Source: Paenibacillus physcomitrellae
Lineage (GTDB): Bacteria; Bacillota; Bacilli; Paenibacillales; Paenibacillaceae
Direction: 5' to 3'
DNA: 64,000 bases
NCBI RefSeq assembly: GCF_002240225.1
Contig: NZ_CP022584.1
Coordinates: 2,315,001-2,379,000 of the forward strand
In this document: positions 63,632 through 64,000 of the stretch, piece by piece
How positions within the stretch are numbered: position 1 is the first letter of the stretch
Layout of the letters: each line of letters opens with the position of its first letter
Position numbers and translations under genes: made by a program
Notes under the pieces: generated by a model
The model's database searches: none
Told to the model about the DNA's origin: nothing
The model's input: only the letters and a program-made list of their open reading frames with translations

Positions 63632-64000
63632 ATGAAAATATTAATTTTGGGCGGTACACGTTTCTTTGGCAAAAGATTGGTGGAGAAGCTGATCGAAGCC
63701 GGAGACGAGGTTACGATAGCGACCCGGGGATTGGCGGCTGACACGTTTGGAGATCAGGTAAAACGGGTTCAAACCGACCGTCAGGAGAAGGCCTCGCTCG
63801 AAGCCCTGGCTGCTCACGGGCCTTGGGATCTGATTTACGACAACATCTGCTTCGCTTCGACAGACGCCAGTGATGCGGTCGAAACCTTTAGCGGCCTTAC
63901 CGAAAGATACATCTTAACCTCCACCCTGTCCGTTTACGACCAAGGCCGTGAAGCCTGGAAGGAAGAAGATGTCGATACCCTGCATCACCCGGTGACTCCG
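63632..64000 (+). CDS. NAD-dependent epimerase/reductase-like protein (3' end outside window)
   Basis: 123 codons visible, starting at ATG 63632 with AAAGGAGG 9 nt upstream. MKILILGGTRFFGKRLVEKL is an extended-SDR nucleotide-binding GxxGxxG-like site; NICFASTDASDAV and YILTSTLSVYD follow, with the Ser and Tyr of the SDR type. Annotated relatives act on nucleotide sugars or mRNA-binding in plants; the substrate is not predictable. Confidence 0.8.
   Translation, partial: MKILILGGTRFFGKRLVEKLIEAGDEVTIATRGLAADTFGDQVKRVQTDRQEKASLEALAAHGPWDLIYDNICFASTDASDAVETFSGLTERYILTSTLSVYDQGREAWKEEDVDTLHHPVTP

Overview
The window looks like a chromosomal segment of a spore-forming Bacillota of the Paenibacillus type. 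The evidence is internal. Most start codons carry strong AGGAGG-type Shine-Dalgarno sites, and TTG and GTG starts are common. There is a YyaC sporulation protein, a bacillithiol-transferase-like YfiT protein, PerR next to a YgxA-like nucleotidyltransferase, an rsbV-rsbW-sigB cluster, and several small families typical of Paenibacillaceae (DUF6483, DUF5665, DUF3886, DUF1128). Most genes lie on the minus strand. No rRNA, tRNA, insertion sequence, prophage or CRISPR array was seen.

Layout. 1-6.4 kb: a partial nucleotidyltransferase-like gene, a GH18 cell-wall protein, perR, a DUF4097 membrane protein and a MenA/UbiA prenyltransferase. 6.7-10 kb: gatCAB, the tRNA amidotransferase operon. 10-21.6 kb: small unknown proteins, a DedA-thioredoxin-MBL operon, a large O-antigen-ligase-like protein, a methyltransferase, PhzF, DUF6483, an alpha/beta hydrolase, YyaC and a DUF1128 protein. 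22-37 kb: a general-stress island. Its core is one minus-strand run of seven genes: RsbY-like phosphatase, RsbK-like hybrid kinase, RsbM-like (CheR-type) methyltransferase, a second hybrid kinase, rsbV, rsbW and sigB. Small stress proteins (GlsB/YeaQ, YtxH, DUF5665, YflT, DUF948, DUF1328) and a CorA transporter flank it. Two good sigma-B-type promoters can be read by eye, one in front of rsbV and one in front of the DUF948 gene. 37-46 kb: secreted proteins (NlpC/P60, transglutaminase), an ABC-F ATPase, an MBL hydrolase and a CvfC/YpgR-like HEAT protein. 46.8-52 kb: redox and metal genes (glutaredoxin-like, trxB, a P1B-type metal ATPase under a Fur-like box), deoC and def. 52-55 kb: a PemK/MazF-like protein without a visible antitoxin, a possible tiny peptide gene with its own promoter and terminator, and an MBL-TetR operon under a paired palindromic operator. 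55-64 kb: a diguanylate cyclase, DUF3886, a niacin permease, MFS-MarR, an orphan PAS hybrid kinase, Mn-dependent pyrophosphatase, a YfiT-like transferase and the start of an epimerase.

How the parts fit: signals reaching the two hybrid kinases should control the RsbY-like phosphatase, which dephosphorylates RsbV. RsbV then takes RsbW away from sigma-B. Redox and metal homeostasis (PerR, TrxB, glutaredoxin, metal ATPase, YfiT) form a second theme.

A pattern across the window is short, degenerate tandem repeats (9-17 bp), mostly just 3' of genes and in some cases inside coding regions, where they have produced low-complexity inserts (PhzF, an MBL protein, the O-antigen-ligase-like protein).
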